Shown: piece by piece, positions 1 to 6,136 of the stretch
How the letters are laid out: each line of letters opens with the position of its first letter
Position numbering within the stretch: position 1 is the first letter of the stretch
DNA from: Acidimicrobiia bacterium
Lineage (GTDB): Bacteria > Actinomycetota > Acidimicrobiia > UBA5794 > JAOTWH01
Assembly: GCA_029863035.1 (NCBI GenBank)
Contig: JAOTWH010000077.1
Span: forward strand, 1 to 9,736
Direction: 5' to 3'
DNA: 9,736 nt
The notes under the pieces: generated by a model
Seen by the model: only the letters and a program-made list of their open reading frames with translations
The model's database searches: none
What the model was told of the DNA's origin: nothing
Position numbers and translations under genes: made by a program

Positions 1-751
1 CCGATGAAGAGCGCAGCTCTCCGTGGCGATCGGACATGAGATCCTCGAACTCGGCGCCAGGGGCGTAGTTGCGGTACCAAACGAAGTTCTGGAGCCGGGC
101 TCCCGGCGCTGTGTTCCCATCGACGTCCGGAATCGCATACACCAACACGTGGCCCGGTTCGAGGATCTGATAGAGCATCGAGTCGGCAAGCTGAGCCACG
201 CTTTCGGGGCTGAGGTCGGCTTCGTGGGCAGTGCCGCGCCAGGCGACGTAGCCGGTGTAGGTCGGCTCGACGTCGGGTAGCAGGATGTGGCGGGCGGTCG
301 ACGCCATGCCATCTGCGCATACGAGGAGGTCGGCAACAGTGGTAGCGCCGTCGGCCAGCTCCACGGTCACGGAGTCGGCATCCTGGGAGAACCCGACCAT
401 CTCGGAGTTCAGGTGGTACCGCTCGCTGGGAAGTGCGTCCAGCAGGGCGCGGTAGACGGTGTTCCAGGAGCTGAACCGGAAGTAGTCGGCGTCGGCGCTC
501 AGCTCTCGCCCCTCGCTGTCGATGTACTTCCACCAAGTGAGCTGAAGGCTCACTCGATCGTCTTCACCACCTTTGTGTACGAAGTACTGCTCCGTCATGG
601 GTAGTACCACGATGCCCGCCCCCCGCGACTGCAGCGCCTCACTCGACCGCTCGAACACCTGCACGTCACACCCCAGCTCGTGCAACAACACGGCGGCCGT
701 CAGTCCGCCGATCGAGCCACCGACGATGACTACCCGCAGGGCCTCGGTCAT
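1..751 (-). CDS. FAD-dependent aromatic-ring monooxygenase, 2,6-dihydroxypyridine hydroxylase-like (partial, C-terminus off the left edge)
   Basis: The minus-strand frame starts with ATG at 751-749 and stays open to the window edge, giving 250 residues of a family that is usually about 380-400 long. Residues 7-35 form the N-terminal FAD-binding beta-alpha-beta unit: VVIVGGSIGGLTAA, ending in an acidic residue of the VFERS strand. RGAGIVV at 43-49 and DLLVCADG at 141-148, followed by LLPDVEPTYTGYVAWRG at about 157-173, are typical of group A flavin monooxygenases close to 2,6-dihydroxypyridine 3-hydroxylase, as is the FVWYRNYAPGAEFEDLMSDR stretch near 223-242. Family members use NAD(P)H and O2 to hydroxylate an aromatic or N-heteroaromatic ring in the cytoplasm. 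The C-terminal GD FAD motif lies outside the window. The start is 6 bp downstream of the cupin stop, with no clear Shine-Dalgarno, so translational coupling is likely. Family is well supported; the exact substrate is not. Confidence 0.87.
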   Translation of the reverse strand, partial: MTEALRVVIVGGSIGGLTAAVLLHELGCDVQVFERSSEALQSRGAGIVVLPMTEQYFVHKGGEDDRVSLQLTWWKYIDSEGRELSADADYFRFSSWNTVYRALLDALPSERYHLNSEMVGFSQDADSVTVELADGATTVADLLVCADGMASTARHILLPDVEPTYTGYVAWRGTAHEADLSPESVAQLADSMLYQILEPGHVLVYAIPDVDGNTAPGARLQNFVWYRNYAPGAEFEDLMSDRHGELRSSS

Positions 752-757
752 CGGCAG

Positions 758-1132
758 CTAGCCGTCGAGGAGCTCGACCGTCACGAAACGGAGCACACTG
801 TCTCCGACGTTCTCAAGATCGTGGATAAGCGGGTCGCCCGGGGCGTGCTCGGAGTAGTTGGTGTCGCCGAGGGCATAGTCACGTACCCGAAACGTGCCAT
901 CGGAGAGTCGCTGCAGCCCGCTGCCTCCTTCCACCACAGTCCAGAAGTAGTTTCGGGTGTGGGCGTGGAACGGTCCGCGTTCGCCGGGTTCGAGCTTGAC
1001 TTCCCACACCTTGAGCCGCTCGTTCTCGAACCACAGGGTGGTGCCAACTGCCAGATTGGTGGGGGCGGCCTTCAGCTCATCGGCGTAGAGCGCGGTCTCG
1101 AATGTGCCCTCATTGAGAATCTCAGAAGCCAT
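758..1132 (-). CDS. Small single-domain cupin protein
   Basis: A 124-residue protein made of one cupin beta-barrel. The first cupin motif is seen as PGERGPFHAHTRNYFWTVVEGG (about 49-70), with metal-type histidines at 56 and 58. The glutamate that normally follows at spacing 3-4 is replaced by aromatic residues (Tyr62/Phe63). The second motif is GDPLIHDLENVGD (about 99-111), with His104 and Asn108. Such stand-alone cupins (BauB-like and relatives) are often found in amine and aromatic catabolism operons, but their reaction is mostly unknown. It is the first gene of a two-gene minus-strand unit with the flavin monooxygenase. I see no Shine-Dalgarno before the ATG at 1132-1130; a leaderless transcript is possible. 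With an incomplete metal site it may be a binding or accessory protein rather than a dioxygenase. Confidence 0.8.
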   Translation of the reverse strand: MASEILNEGTFETALYADELKAAPTNLAVGTTLWFENERLKVWEVKLEPGERGPFHAHTRNYFWTVVEGGSGLQRLSDGTFRVRDYALGDTNYSEHAPGDPLIHDLENVGDSVLRFVTVELLDG

Positions 1133-1227
1133 GAGATGGCGAGGCTAGCCAGGCCCGGCGCGGTCGGTCGGCGTGCCCGGCTCGATGGCGGTGGGTGGGA
1201 TAGCGTGGCCCTTGCCAAGGAGGCACT
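1133..1227. promoter_or_regulatory. Divergent intergenic region, probable promoters for both strands
   Basis: This 95-bp GC-rich gap separates the cupin start (minus) from the ridA start (plus), so promoters for both units should lie here. I see only weak -10-like TAnnnT hexamers (for example TAGCGT at 1201-1206 on the plus strand) and no convincing -35 partner. A strong Shine-Dalgarno, AAGGAGG at 1217-1223, serves the plus-strand gene. The promoter assignment rests on gene orientation, not on a recognisable motif. Confidence 0.35.
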
Positions 1228-1620
1228 ATGAAACAACACAACCCTGCCACCGTGGCCGGACCGTTTGCCACGTATACGCATGGTGTCGAGATCGACGAGC
1301 CGGTGCGGTTCCTGTTCGGAGCAGGCCAGGTTGGCGTCCACCCCGATGGCACCGTCGGAGAAGACATCGAGCAGCAGGCGCGTCTGGTGTGGCGCAACAT
1401 CGGGGAGGTCCTTGCCTCCGCCGGGATGGAGATCTCCGACATCGTGCAGCTCAACATGCTGCTGTTGGACAGGGCCGATCGCGAAGCCGCCGCCGCGGTG
1501 CGCCAGGAGGTGCTTGGTGATCATCGGCCGGCATCAACGCTCATGTACGTCGTCGGGCTGTCACGCCCCGAATGGCGGATCGAGGTCGACTTCATCGCCG
1601 CTCGGCCGGTGGCTGCATGA
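1228..1620 (+). CDS. RidA/YjgF/UK114-family enamine/imine deaminase
   Basis: A 130-residue protein of the usual RidA length. It shows the family landmarks in order: FGAGQVGVHPDGTV (30-43), DIEQQARLVWRNIGEVLASAG (46-66), DIVQLNMLLLD (71-81), HRPASTLMYVVGL (99-111) and IEVDFIAA (118-125). Arg100 matches the catalytic Arg105 of Salmonella RidA and Glu119 its Glu120. RidA proteins are trimeric and cytosolic, and hydrolyse reactive enamines/imines made by PLP enzymes or amine oxidation, releasing ammonia and a ketone. The start is fixed by AAGGAGG at 1217-1223, 4 nt before the ATG. It is the first gene of the plus-strand run. Its place opposite a ring hydroxylase suggests it handles an imine intermediate of the local pathway, as other catabolic RidA paralogues do; that role is inferred. 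Confidence 0.9.
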   Translation: MKQHNPATVAGPFATYTHGVEIDEPVRFLFGAGQVGVHPDGTVGEDIEQQARLVWRNIGEVLASAGMEISDIVQLNMLLLDRADREAAAAVRQEVLGDHRPASTLMYVVGLSRPEWRIEVDFIAARPVAA

Positions 1621-1692
1621 AAGCCGGTCGAGGAGCGGCTCGCAGCCAGAATCCGTGAGAAGGCAGATTCTCATTTTCCTAAGCTGGCAAGC

Positions 1693-2220
1693 TTGAGCAC
1701 CACCGACGGACCTCCGACGCCAGATCGGATGCCAACGCCTGCGACGAACCGCCAGGCGCTCGACGTCGGGGATCCGGCACCCGACTTCACGCTGCGAAGG
1801 ACATTCGAGGAGTCGGTGACGCTGAGCGAATGGAACGCCCGCAGCGCCATCCTCCTGCTGTTCTACGTCTTCGACTTCGGCCGAGTCTGAACGAATGAGC
1901 TGTCCCAGTTGGGACAGTTGGCTCGCGATATCCGCGCGCTCGGGACCGAGCCGATGGCAGTTGCCGTGACAGGCACGTTCTCGCAGCTTGCTTTCGGGAA
2001 ATCGCTTGGCCTCGACTACCCCCTCCTGTCGGATTGGGACGGGCTCGTCGCCAACCGATACGGCGTGCAATACCGCGAGTGGCTGGGGCATTCCGGCGTC
2101 GCCAAGCGTTCGATATTCGTGATCGACAGCGATGGAGTCATCCGCTATCGGTGGCACACCGACGATGCGCTGGTCCTCCCGCATTTCGACGAGGTGGTCG
2201 AGGTATTGCGCCGGCTCTAG
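1693..2220 (+). CDS. Putative selenocysteine-containing peroxiredoxin (AhpC/TSA redoxin fold), in-frame UGA read as Sec
   Basis: Two open stretches in the same frame (1693-1887 and 1891-2220) are separated only by TGA at 1888-1890. Read through, they make one complete peroxiredoxin of 175 residues from the TTG at 1693, or 163 from the ATG at 1729; neither start has a good Shine-Dalgarno. Landmarks (TTG numbering): LDVGDPAPDFTL (23-34), beta strand AILLLFYVFDFGRV (52-65), Sec66, TNEL (67-70), conserved Arg139 in KRSIFVIDSDG, and a DDALVLPHFDEVVEVL C-terminus. The UGA sits exactly at the peroxidatic cysteine position, just before the TNEL often seen after it. A SECIS-like hairpin follows immediately. 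There is no other Cys, so a one-Sec mechanism needing an external thiol reductant is expected. Unusually, the PxxxT/SxxC motif reads VxxxGxxU: Pro and Thr are replaced. The alternative is a nonsense-mutated pseudogene, which I find less likely because the rest shows no decay. Confidence 0.82.
1888..1890 (+). other. Recoded UGA codon (candidate selenocysteine)
   Basis: In-frame TGA between GTC and ACG within the peroxiredoxin gene. The codons on both sides encode FDFGRV and TNEL, which match the flanks of the peroxidatic cysteine in AhpC/TSA proteins, so the expected residue is Cys or Sec. TGA differs by one base from the Cys codons TGC and TGT. Confidence 0.8.
1898..1919 (+). promoter_or_regulatory. 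Candidate bacterial SECIS element (hairpin just downstream of the UGA)
   Basis: CTGTCCC (1900-1906) pairs perfectly with GGGACAG (1911-1917) around the loop AGTT (1907-1910). A G-U pair (1899/1918) and an A-U pair (1898/1919) extend the stem to 9 bp. The loop starts 16 nt after the UGA and has G then U at positions 2-3. Known bacterial SECIS elements lie within the coding region with the apical loop about 16-37 nt past the UGA, a G among the first loop bases, and a GU contacted by SelB. No bulged U like that of E. coli fdhF is seen, but the bulge is not universal. The hairpin also encodes LSQLGQL, so it is constrained by coding. Confidence 0.75.
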
Positions 2221-2279
2221 TTCCGTCCCAGCGGCGCCCTTGAGGCTCGACATAGAATCCCGACGATGGGAAACGACAC

Positions 2280-3272
2280 GTGACCGAAGCAACGAGGTTG
2301 GCCTCCGTTGGACTCGGCTGGTGGGGATCCAACCTTGCCGATGCCGCCACGAAGGAGGGTGCCGAAGTGGTGGCGGCTTTCGCCCGCACGCCGAGTAGCC
2401 GGGAGGCGTTCGCCGCTAAGCATCCGTGCCGCACCCCGGACACGTTGGAGGAGATCTGGAATGACCCGGAGATAGACGGGGTCCTCCTGGCTACGCCCCA
2501 CACGACCCACGGCGACTACATCGTGGCCGCCGCCGAGTCGGGCAAGCACGTATTCGTTGAGAAGCCGTTCACATTGACGGTGGCAGAGGGCAAGCGGGCG
2601 ATCGCCGCGGCCGAACGGGCGGGGGTGGTTCTCCAGGTCGGGCACAATAAGAGGCGCCAGCCGGCCAACCGGCGCCTCAAGCAGCTCATCGACGACGGCG
2701 CCCTCGGTCAGGTGATGATGGTCGAAACCCAACAATCGGTGCCCAATGCGCAGAAGTTCCAGCCCGATTACTGGCGAGCCGATCGCAACGAGAGCCCCCT
2801 GGGGGGAATGACCAGTCTCGGGGTGCACATGATCGACACGATGCACTATCTGCTGGGCCCGGTGTTACGGGTCTTCGCCTTCTCCAACGTCCTGATGGAT
2901 AGCCCGCCGATCGACGACGCCACCGCCATCGTCCTCGAGTTCCCGTCTGGTCAGCTCGGATACCTCGGGACTTCGTTCGTCGTCCCGCGAGCAACCGATA
3001 TCGCAGTTCGGGGAACGGAGGGATCGGCATGGAACGAGGAGAACGGCACTCGGTTCTTCCGCCAGGCCCGCGACGATGAGGCACGGAGCGAGGAGCCCAT
3101 CGACACGCTGGACACCATCGCAGATCAGCTGGGTGAGTTCCTGGCGGCGATACGCGGCGAGTCCGTCCCGGAGACCGGAGGAGCGGAAGCCCTCGAGGTC
3201 ATCGCCGTGCTCGAGGCGGCGCAGGCTTCCAGTGAATCGGGGCGCGCCGAGTCGGTTGCCGACTTCCGCTGA
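2280..3272 (+). CDS. Gfo/Idh/MocA-family NAD(P)-dependent oxidoreductase
   Basis: A 330-residue protein of normal family length. The N-terminal Rossmann domain carries GLGWWGSN (11-18) and the VLLATPHTTHGDYIVAAAESGKHVFVEKP region, with the family-defining EKP at 94-96. The C-terminal alpha/beta domain has the motif GGMTSLGVHMIDTMHYLLG (175-193), whose His183 and Asp186 match the usual GxHxxD catalytic and substrate-binding set. Family members oxidise or reduce polyols, sugars, inositols or other hydroxy/keto compounds; the substrate cannot be told from sequence. The start is GTG at 2280, 59 bp after the peroxiredoxin stop. A weak GGGA at 2268-2271 is the only Shine-Dalgarno candidate. The next gene begins 2 bp after its stop, so co-transcription with the HpsN-like dehydrogenase is very likely. 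Confidence 0.9.
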   Translation: MTEATRLASVGLGWWGSNLADAATKEGAEVVAAFARTPSSREAFAAKHPCRTPDTLEEIWNDPEIDGVLLATPHTTHGDYIVAAAESGKHVFVEKPFTLTVAEGKRAIAAAERAGVVLQVGHNKRRQPANRRLKQLIDDGALGQVMMVETQQSVPNAQKFQPDYWRADRNESPLGGMTSLGVHMIDTMHYLLGPVLRVFAFSNVLMDSPPIDDATAIVLEFPSGQLGYLGTSFVVPRATDIAVRGTEGSAWNEENGTRFFRQARDDEARSEEPIDTLDTIADQLGEFLAAIRGESVPETGGAEALEVIAVLEAAQASSESGRAESVADFR

Positions 3273-3274
3273 CC

Positions 3275-4576
3275 ATGGTGGAGCATGTCAAACGACCAAC
3301 GAAGCAGCCTCAAGAGGTAACCGACGAGATCCGGTCGACGGTCAGCACCATCATCGCCGACGTCGCTCGGGAGGGCACGACCGCGGTTCGGCGGTACTCG
3401 GAGAAGTTCGACGATTGGAGCCCGCCTACATTCCGCGTCCCCGCCACGACGATCAGCGCCGCGGTGGATCGGTTCGACCCGGCGGTCCAGGCCCATGCTC
3501 GCTTCACACTTGAGCAAGTGAGGAACTTCGCCCAGCACCAGCTGCGGAGCATGGGGGAGTTCGAGGTAGAGACTCTCCCCGGCGTGGTGCTCGGTCAGAA
3601 GCACATACCGGTTGCCTCCGTTGGGGCGTACTCACCCGGCGGGCTTTACCCGCTCATCGCTTCGGCCATCATGACCATCGCAACGCCCAAGGTGGCCGGT
3701 GTTGGCAGAGTGGCGGCGGCAGCGCCACCGCGCGATGCGGATGGAATGCACCCGCCGCAACTGTGGGCAATGGCCGAGTCTGGTGCCGACGAGATCTTCT
3801 GTGTCGGCGGGGTGCAGGCTCTAGCCGGCCTCGCCTTCGGGTTGGAAGACTCGGACCCAGTGGACATGGTCGTTGGCGCCGGCAATGTGTACGTAGCCGA
3901 GGCTAAGCGCCAGCTTTTCGGCACTGTCGGGATCGATCTTCTGGCCGGTCCAACCGAGGTGATGGTCATCGCCGACGACACTGCCGATCCGGCGGTAGTG
4001 GCGGCAGACCTGCTGGGCCAAGCTGAGCACGGCCCAACGTCTCCTGCCATCCTCGTTACGACGTCGGCCGAGGTTGCGACTCAGACCGCCCTTGAGGTTG
4101 ACCGGTGGCTGGAGACCTGGCCGACCGCAGCCATCGCGGGAGTTGCCTGGCGTGATTACGGCGCGATCATCCTGTGCGATAGCGACGACGAGATGGTTCG
4201 AGTCTCCGACGAGATCGCCCCGGAGCACCTCGAGATCCACACGGTCGACCCCGAATGGTTCGCCGCCCGACTGCGCAACTACGGGACGCTGTTCGTCGGC
4301 ACGCATGCCACTGTCACGTACTCCGACAAGGCCATCGGCACCAACCACGTCCTTCCCACCGAACGAGCCGCCCGCTACACGGGCGGGCTCTGGGTTGGGA
4401 AGTTCCTCAAGACGGTCACCACCCAGCGGGTGACCGCGCAAGGCTCCGCCGCGGTGGCGGAGCCGGCGGCCGCGGTGGCCGATGCCGAGCTGATGTTCGG
4501 CCATGCCATCAGCGCCCGTCTCCGGCTCAACCCCGAGTATTTTCCCGATGCCCTCTATGGGGAAGGAACCGAATGA
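3275..4576 (+). CDS. Histidinol dehydrogenase-family NAD-dependent dehydrogenase, HpsN-like subgroup
   Basis: A 433-residue, full-length HisD-fold protein. By alignment with E. coli HisD the key residues are all present at an offset of 9-10: Gln249 and His252 (GQAEHG), Glu317-His318 (APEHLE), Asp351 (YSDKAIGTNH), Glu405 and His410 (ELMFGH). These are the Zn ligands and catalytic pair that in HisD oxidise an alcohol through an aldehyde to a carboxylate using NAD. The segment AARYTGGLWVGKFLKTVT (365-382) is unlike biosynthetic HisD and recalls the sulfopropanediol dehydrogenase HpsN and related catabolic homologues. No other his gene is nearby; the neighbours are a MocA oxidoreductase and an SDR. 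I infer oxidation of a primary alcohol on a small polar substrate in catabolism. It starts 2 bp after the previous stop, without a clear ribosome binding site, and overlaps the SDR by 4 bp. Confidence 0.88.
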   Translation: MVEHVKRPTKQPQEVTDEIRSTVSTIIADVAREGTTAVRRYSEKFDDWSPPTFRVPATTISAAVDRFDPAVQAHARFTLEQVRNFAQHQLRSMGEFEVETLPGVVLGQKHIPVASVGAYSPGGLYPLIASAIMTIATPKVAGVGRVAAAAPPRDADGMHPPQLWAMAESGADEIFCVGGVQALAGLAFGLEDSDPVDMVVGAGNVYVAEAKRQLFGTVGIDLLAGPTEVMVIADDTADPAVVAADLLGQAEHGPTSPAILVTTSAEVATQTALEVDRWLETWPTAAIAGVAWRDYGAIILCDSDDEMVRVSDEIAPEHLEIHTVDPEWFAARLRNYGTLFVGTHATVTYSDKAIGTNHVLPTERAARYTGGLWVGKFLKTVTTQRVTAQGSAAVAEPAAAVADAELMFGHAISARLRLNPEYFPDALYGEGTE

Positions 4577-5349
4577 GCGCCCGGCGCGTCACGCTCATCA
4601 CAGGAGCCAGCCAGGGAATCGGCAGGATGCTGGCGCTGAGCTTCGCCGAAGCCGGTGATTCGCTTGTGCTGGCTGCCCGCAATGTTGAGAACCTCGAAGA
4701 GACCGCCCAAGCTGCTCGGGCATTGGGAGCGGAGACATTGGCTGTGCCGACGGATATCACAGATCCCGCTCAGGTGGAGCACATGGCGCAGGCCGCTATC
4801 GACCAGTTCCAGTACATCGACGTGCTCATCAACAACAGCGGCATCGGAGGCCCTTCGGGTCAGCTGTGGGAGCTCGATCTGGAGGCGTGGCGAGAGACAT
4901 TCGCCGTCAACGTCGATGGGGTGTTCCTCGTCTCTCGAGCTGTGCTGCCTCTCATGGTCGAGCGCCGGTCCGGGTCGGTCATCATCATCGGGTCGATCAC
5001 GGGCAAGCGCCCGCTGTGGGGTCGCACTCCCTACGCAACGACCAAGGCGGCTCTTGTGGGCCTCACCCGTACGCTCGCTCTCGAGGCCGGCGCCTATGGC
5101 ATCCGGGTGAACCTCATCTCGCCGGGATTCGTCGCCGGGCCCCGGCTCGATTGGGTGATCGACACCCAGGCCGAGGGTCGCGGTATCTCGACCGCAGAGG
5201 TCCGAGCCGAGATGGAGGCCGAGGCTGCCCTCAACCGGCTGACGCTGCCCGAGGACGTGGCTAAGGCAGCGCTCTATCTAGCCTCGGATGGCGCCAGCGC
5301 GATATCCGGGGCCGATCTCAATGTCAACTCCGGCGCCGTTATGTACTGA
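4573..5349 (+). CDS. Short-chain dehydrogenase/reductase (classical SDR)
   Basis: A 258-residue classical SDR. Cofactor motif TGASQGIG is at 10-17, the DIT acidic segment near 61-63, NNSG at 87-90 (a variant of the usual NNAG), catalytic Ser141 in IIGSITG, and Tyr154/Lys158 in YATTK. The PG motif SPGFVAGP is at 183-190 and the C-terminal ISGADLNVNSG matches the family. It is a cytosolic NAD(P)-dependent oxidoreductase acting on an alcohol or ketone. I chose ATG at 4573 because it overlaps the preceding TGA (ATGA) and has GGAAGGA at 4561-4567; the open frame extends further upstream, but only inside the previous gene. An HpsN-like enzyme paired with an SDR recalls the hps sulfopropanediol genes (HpsO and HpsP are SDRs), but that specific reaction is not shown here. 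Confidence 0.92.
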   Translation: MSARRVTLITGASQGIGRMLALSFAEAGDSLVLAARNVENLEETAQAARALGAETLAVPTDITDPAQVEHMAQAAIDQFQYIDVLINNSGIGGPSGQLWELDLEAWRETFAVNVDGVFLVSRAVLPLMVERRSGSVIIIGSITGKRPLWGRTPYATTKAALVGLTRTLALEAGAYGIRVNLISPGFVAGPRLDWVIDTQAEGRGISTAEVRAEMEAEAALNRLTLPEDVAKAALYLASDGASAISGADLNVNSGAVMY

Positions 5350-5361
5350 GGAGGACTCATT

Positions 5362-6048
5362 ATGAAACTTGTCGATCTGTCGCAGGACATCTATCAGGGA
5401 ATGAAGGTCTACCCGGGCCACCTCAAGACGGTGGTGTTCCAACACGCCACCCATTCCGAGACCAAGCCGCGCTTCGAAGGAGGCTTCTCCTTCCAGACGC
5501 TGGGCTTCATGTTGAACGACAACGGTCCCACCCACGTTGATTCGTTCAGCCACCTGGACCCCGACCCGGATGCCCAGTCCATCGATCAGATGGCGCTGGA
5601 TCTCTTCTATGGGCCGGCGATCTGCCTCGACGTCTCGGACGTGCCGGCCAAGACAGACATAACGGCCGAGCACCTCGACAAGGCCCTGGCCAACTCGGGT
5701 CTGGAATTGGAGAGCGGAGACATGCTCTTTCTCTACACCGCTACGTTCGACCGCTTCCGAGACACCGACGAGTACCTGACCGAGTTCCCGGGTCTGGGCG
5801 ACAGTGGAGCCGAGTGGATCGTCGAGCACGCGGTGAAGACGTTCGGAGTGGACTCACCCACCCCCGACAACCCGATCTCTCGCAGCTACCCGTGCCACAT
5901 GATGTGCCGACGCGAGCACATCACGCATTATGAGAACCTGATACTCACCGAAGTGGTCGGCCGGCGCTTCACGTTCGTCGGGTTTCCCCTCAAGGTGATC
6001 GGTGCGCACGGCGGACCGACTCGTGCCGTGGCCATCCTCGAGGATTGA
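5362..6048 (+). CDS. Cyclase-family (PF04199) metal-dependent hydrolase, kynurenine formamidase/isatin hydrolase-like
   Basis: A 228-residue protein starting MKLVDLSQDIYQGMKVYPGH, the typical opening of this family. The metal motif HxGTHxDxxxH appears as NGPTHVDSFSH (54-64): His58, Asp60 and His64 are kept, but the first His is Asn54 and the Gly is Pro56. A later HITHYENL segment supplies the conserved His and Glu, and GAHGGPTRAVAILE ends the fold. Family members hydrolyse amide bonds of N-formylkynurenine, isatin and other small, often cyclic, amides. The start has AGGAGGA at 5349-5355, which overlaps the end of the SDR stop codon, so it is co-transcribed. It is the last gene of the plus-strand run. 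A hydrolytic role on a cyclic or N-acyl intermediate fits the neighbourhood; the altered metal ligand means activity should not be assumed identical to KynB. Confidence 0.87.
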   Translation: MKLVDLSQDIYQGMKVYPGHLKTVVFQHATHSETKPRFEGGFSFQTLGFMLNDNGPTHVDSFSHLDPDPDAQSIDQMALDLFYGPAICLDVSDVPAKTDITAEHLDKALANSGLELESGDMLFLYTATFDRFRDTDEYLTEFPGLGDSGAEWIVEHAVKTFGVDSPTPDNPISRSYPCHMMCRREHITHYENLILTEVVGRRFTFVGFPLKVIGAHGGPTRAVAILED

Positions 6049-6136
6049 GCGGGCGAGCTGCATTCCTACACCTGATTTGGGCGACAGCGCTCAATGGCGC
6101 CTCAGCTTGACCCGATGGTCGCTTCGAACCTCTGCG

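Noticed and set aside
1618..1692. The frame stays open from the ridA TGA straight into the peroxiredoxin, and 1621-1692 reads like an amphipathic peptide, hinting at a RidA-peroxiredoxin readthrough fusion or a second Sec codon.
   Set aside because: RidA ends at its normal length with a complete C-terminus, and a Cys/Sec there has no family precedent. The nearby GC hairpins (such as 1622-1626 with 1636-1640) put their loop only about 6 nt after the UGA, too close for a SECIS. Chance open frame is the simpler reading.
1693..2220. Peroxiredoxin as a pseudogene with a nonsense mutation.
   Set aside because: The stop is exactly at the catalytic Cys codon, a SECIS-like hairpin follows, and the rest is intact. 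Still possible if the genome lacks selB and selC.
2253..2258. TAGAAT as a -10 box for a promoter before the MocA-family gene.
   Set aside because: No -35 hexamer lies at suitable spacing, and the 59-bp gap is compatible with readthrough from upstream.
3275..4576. Annotation as biosynthetic hisD.
   Set aside because: No his neighbours, and the TGGLWVGKF-type segment fits HpsN-like catabolic homologues better.
6049..6136. Possible bidirectional terminator between convergent genes.
   Set aside because: Only short, imperfect GC pairings with long loops and no U-tract are visible.
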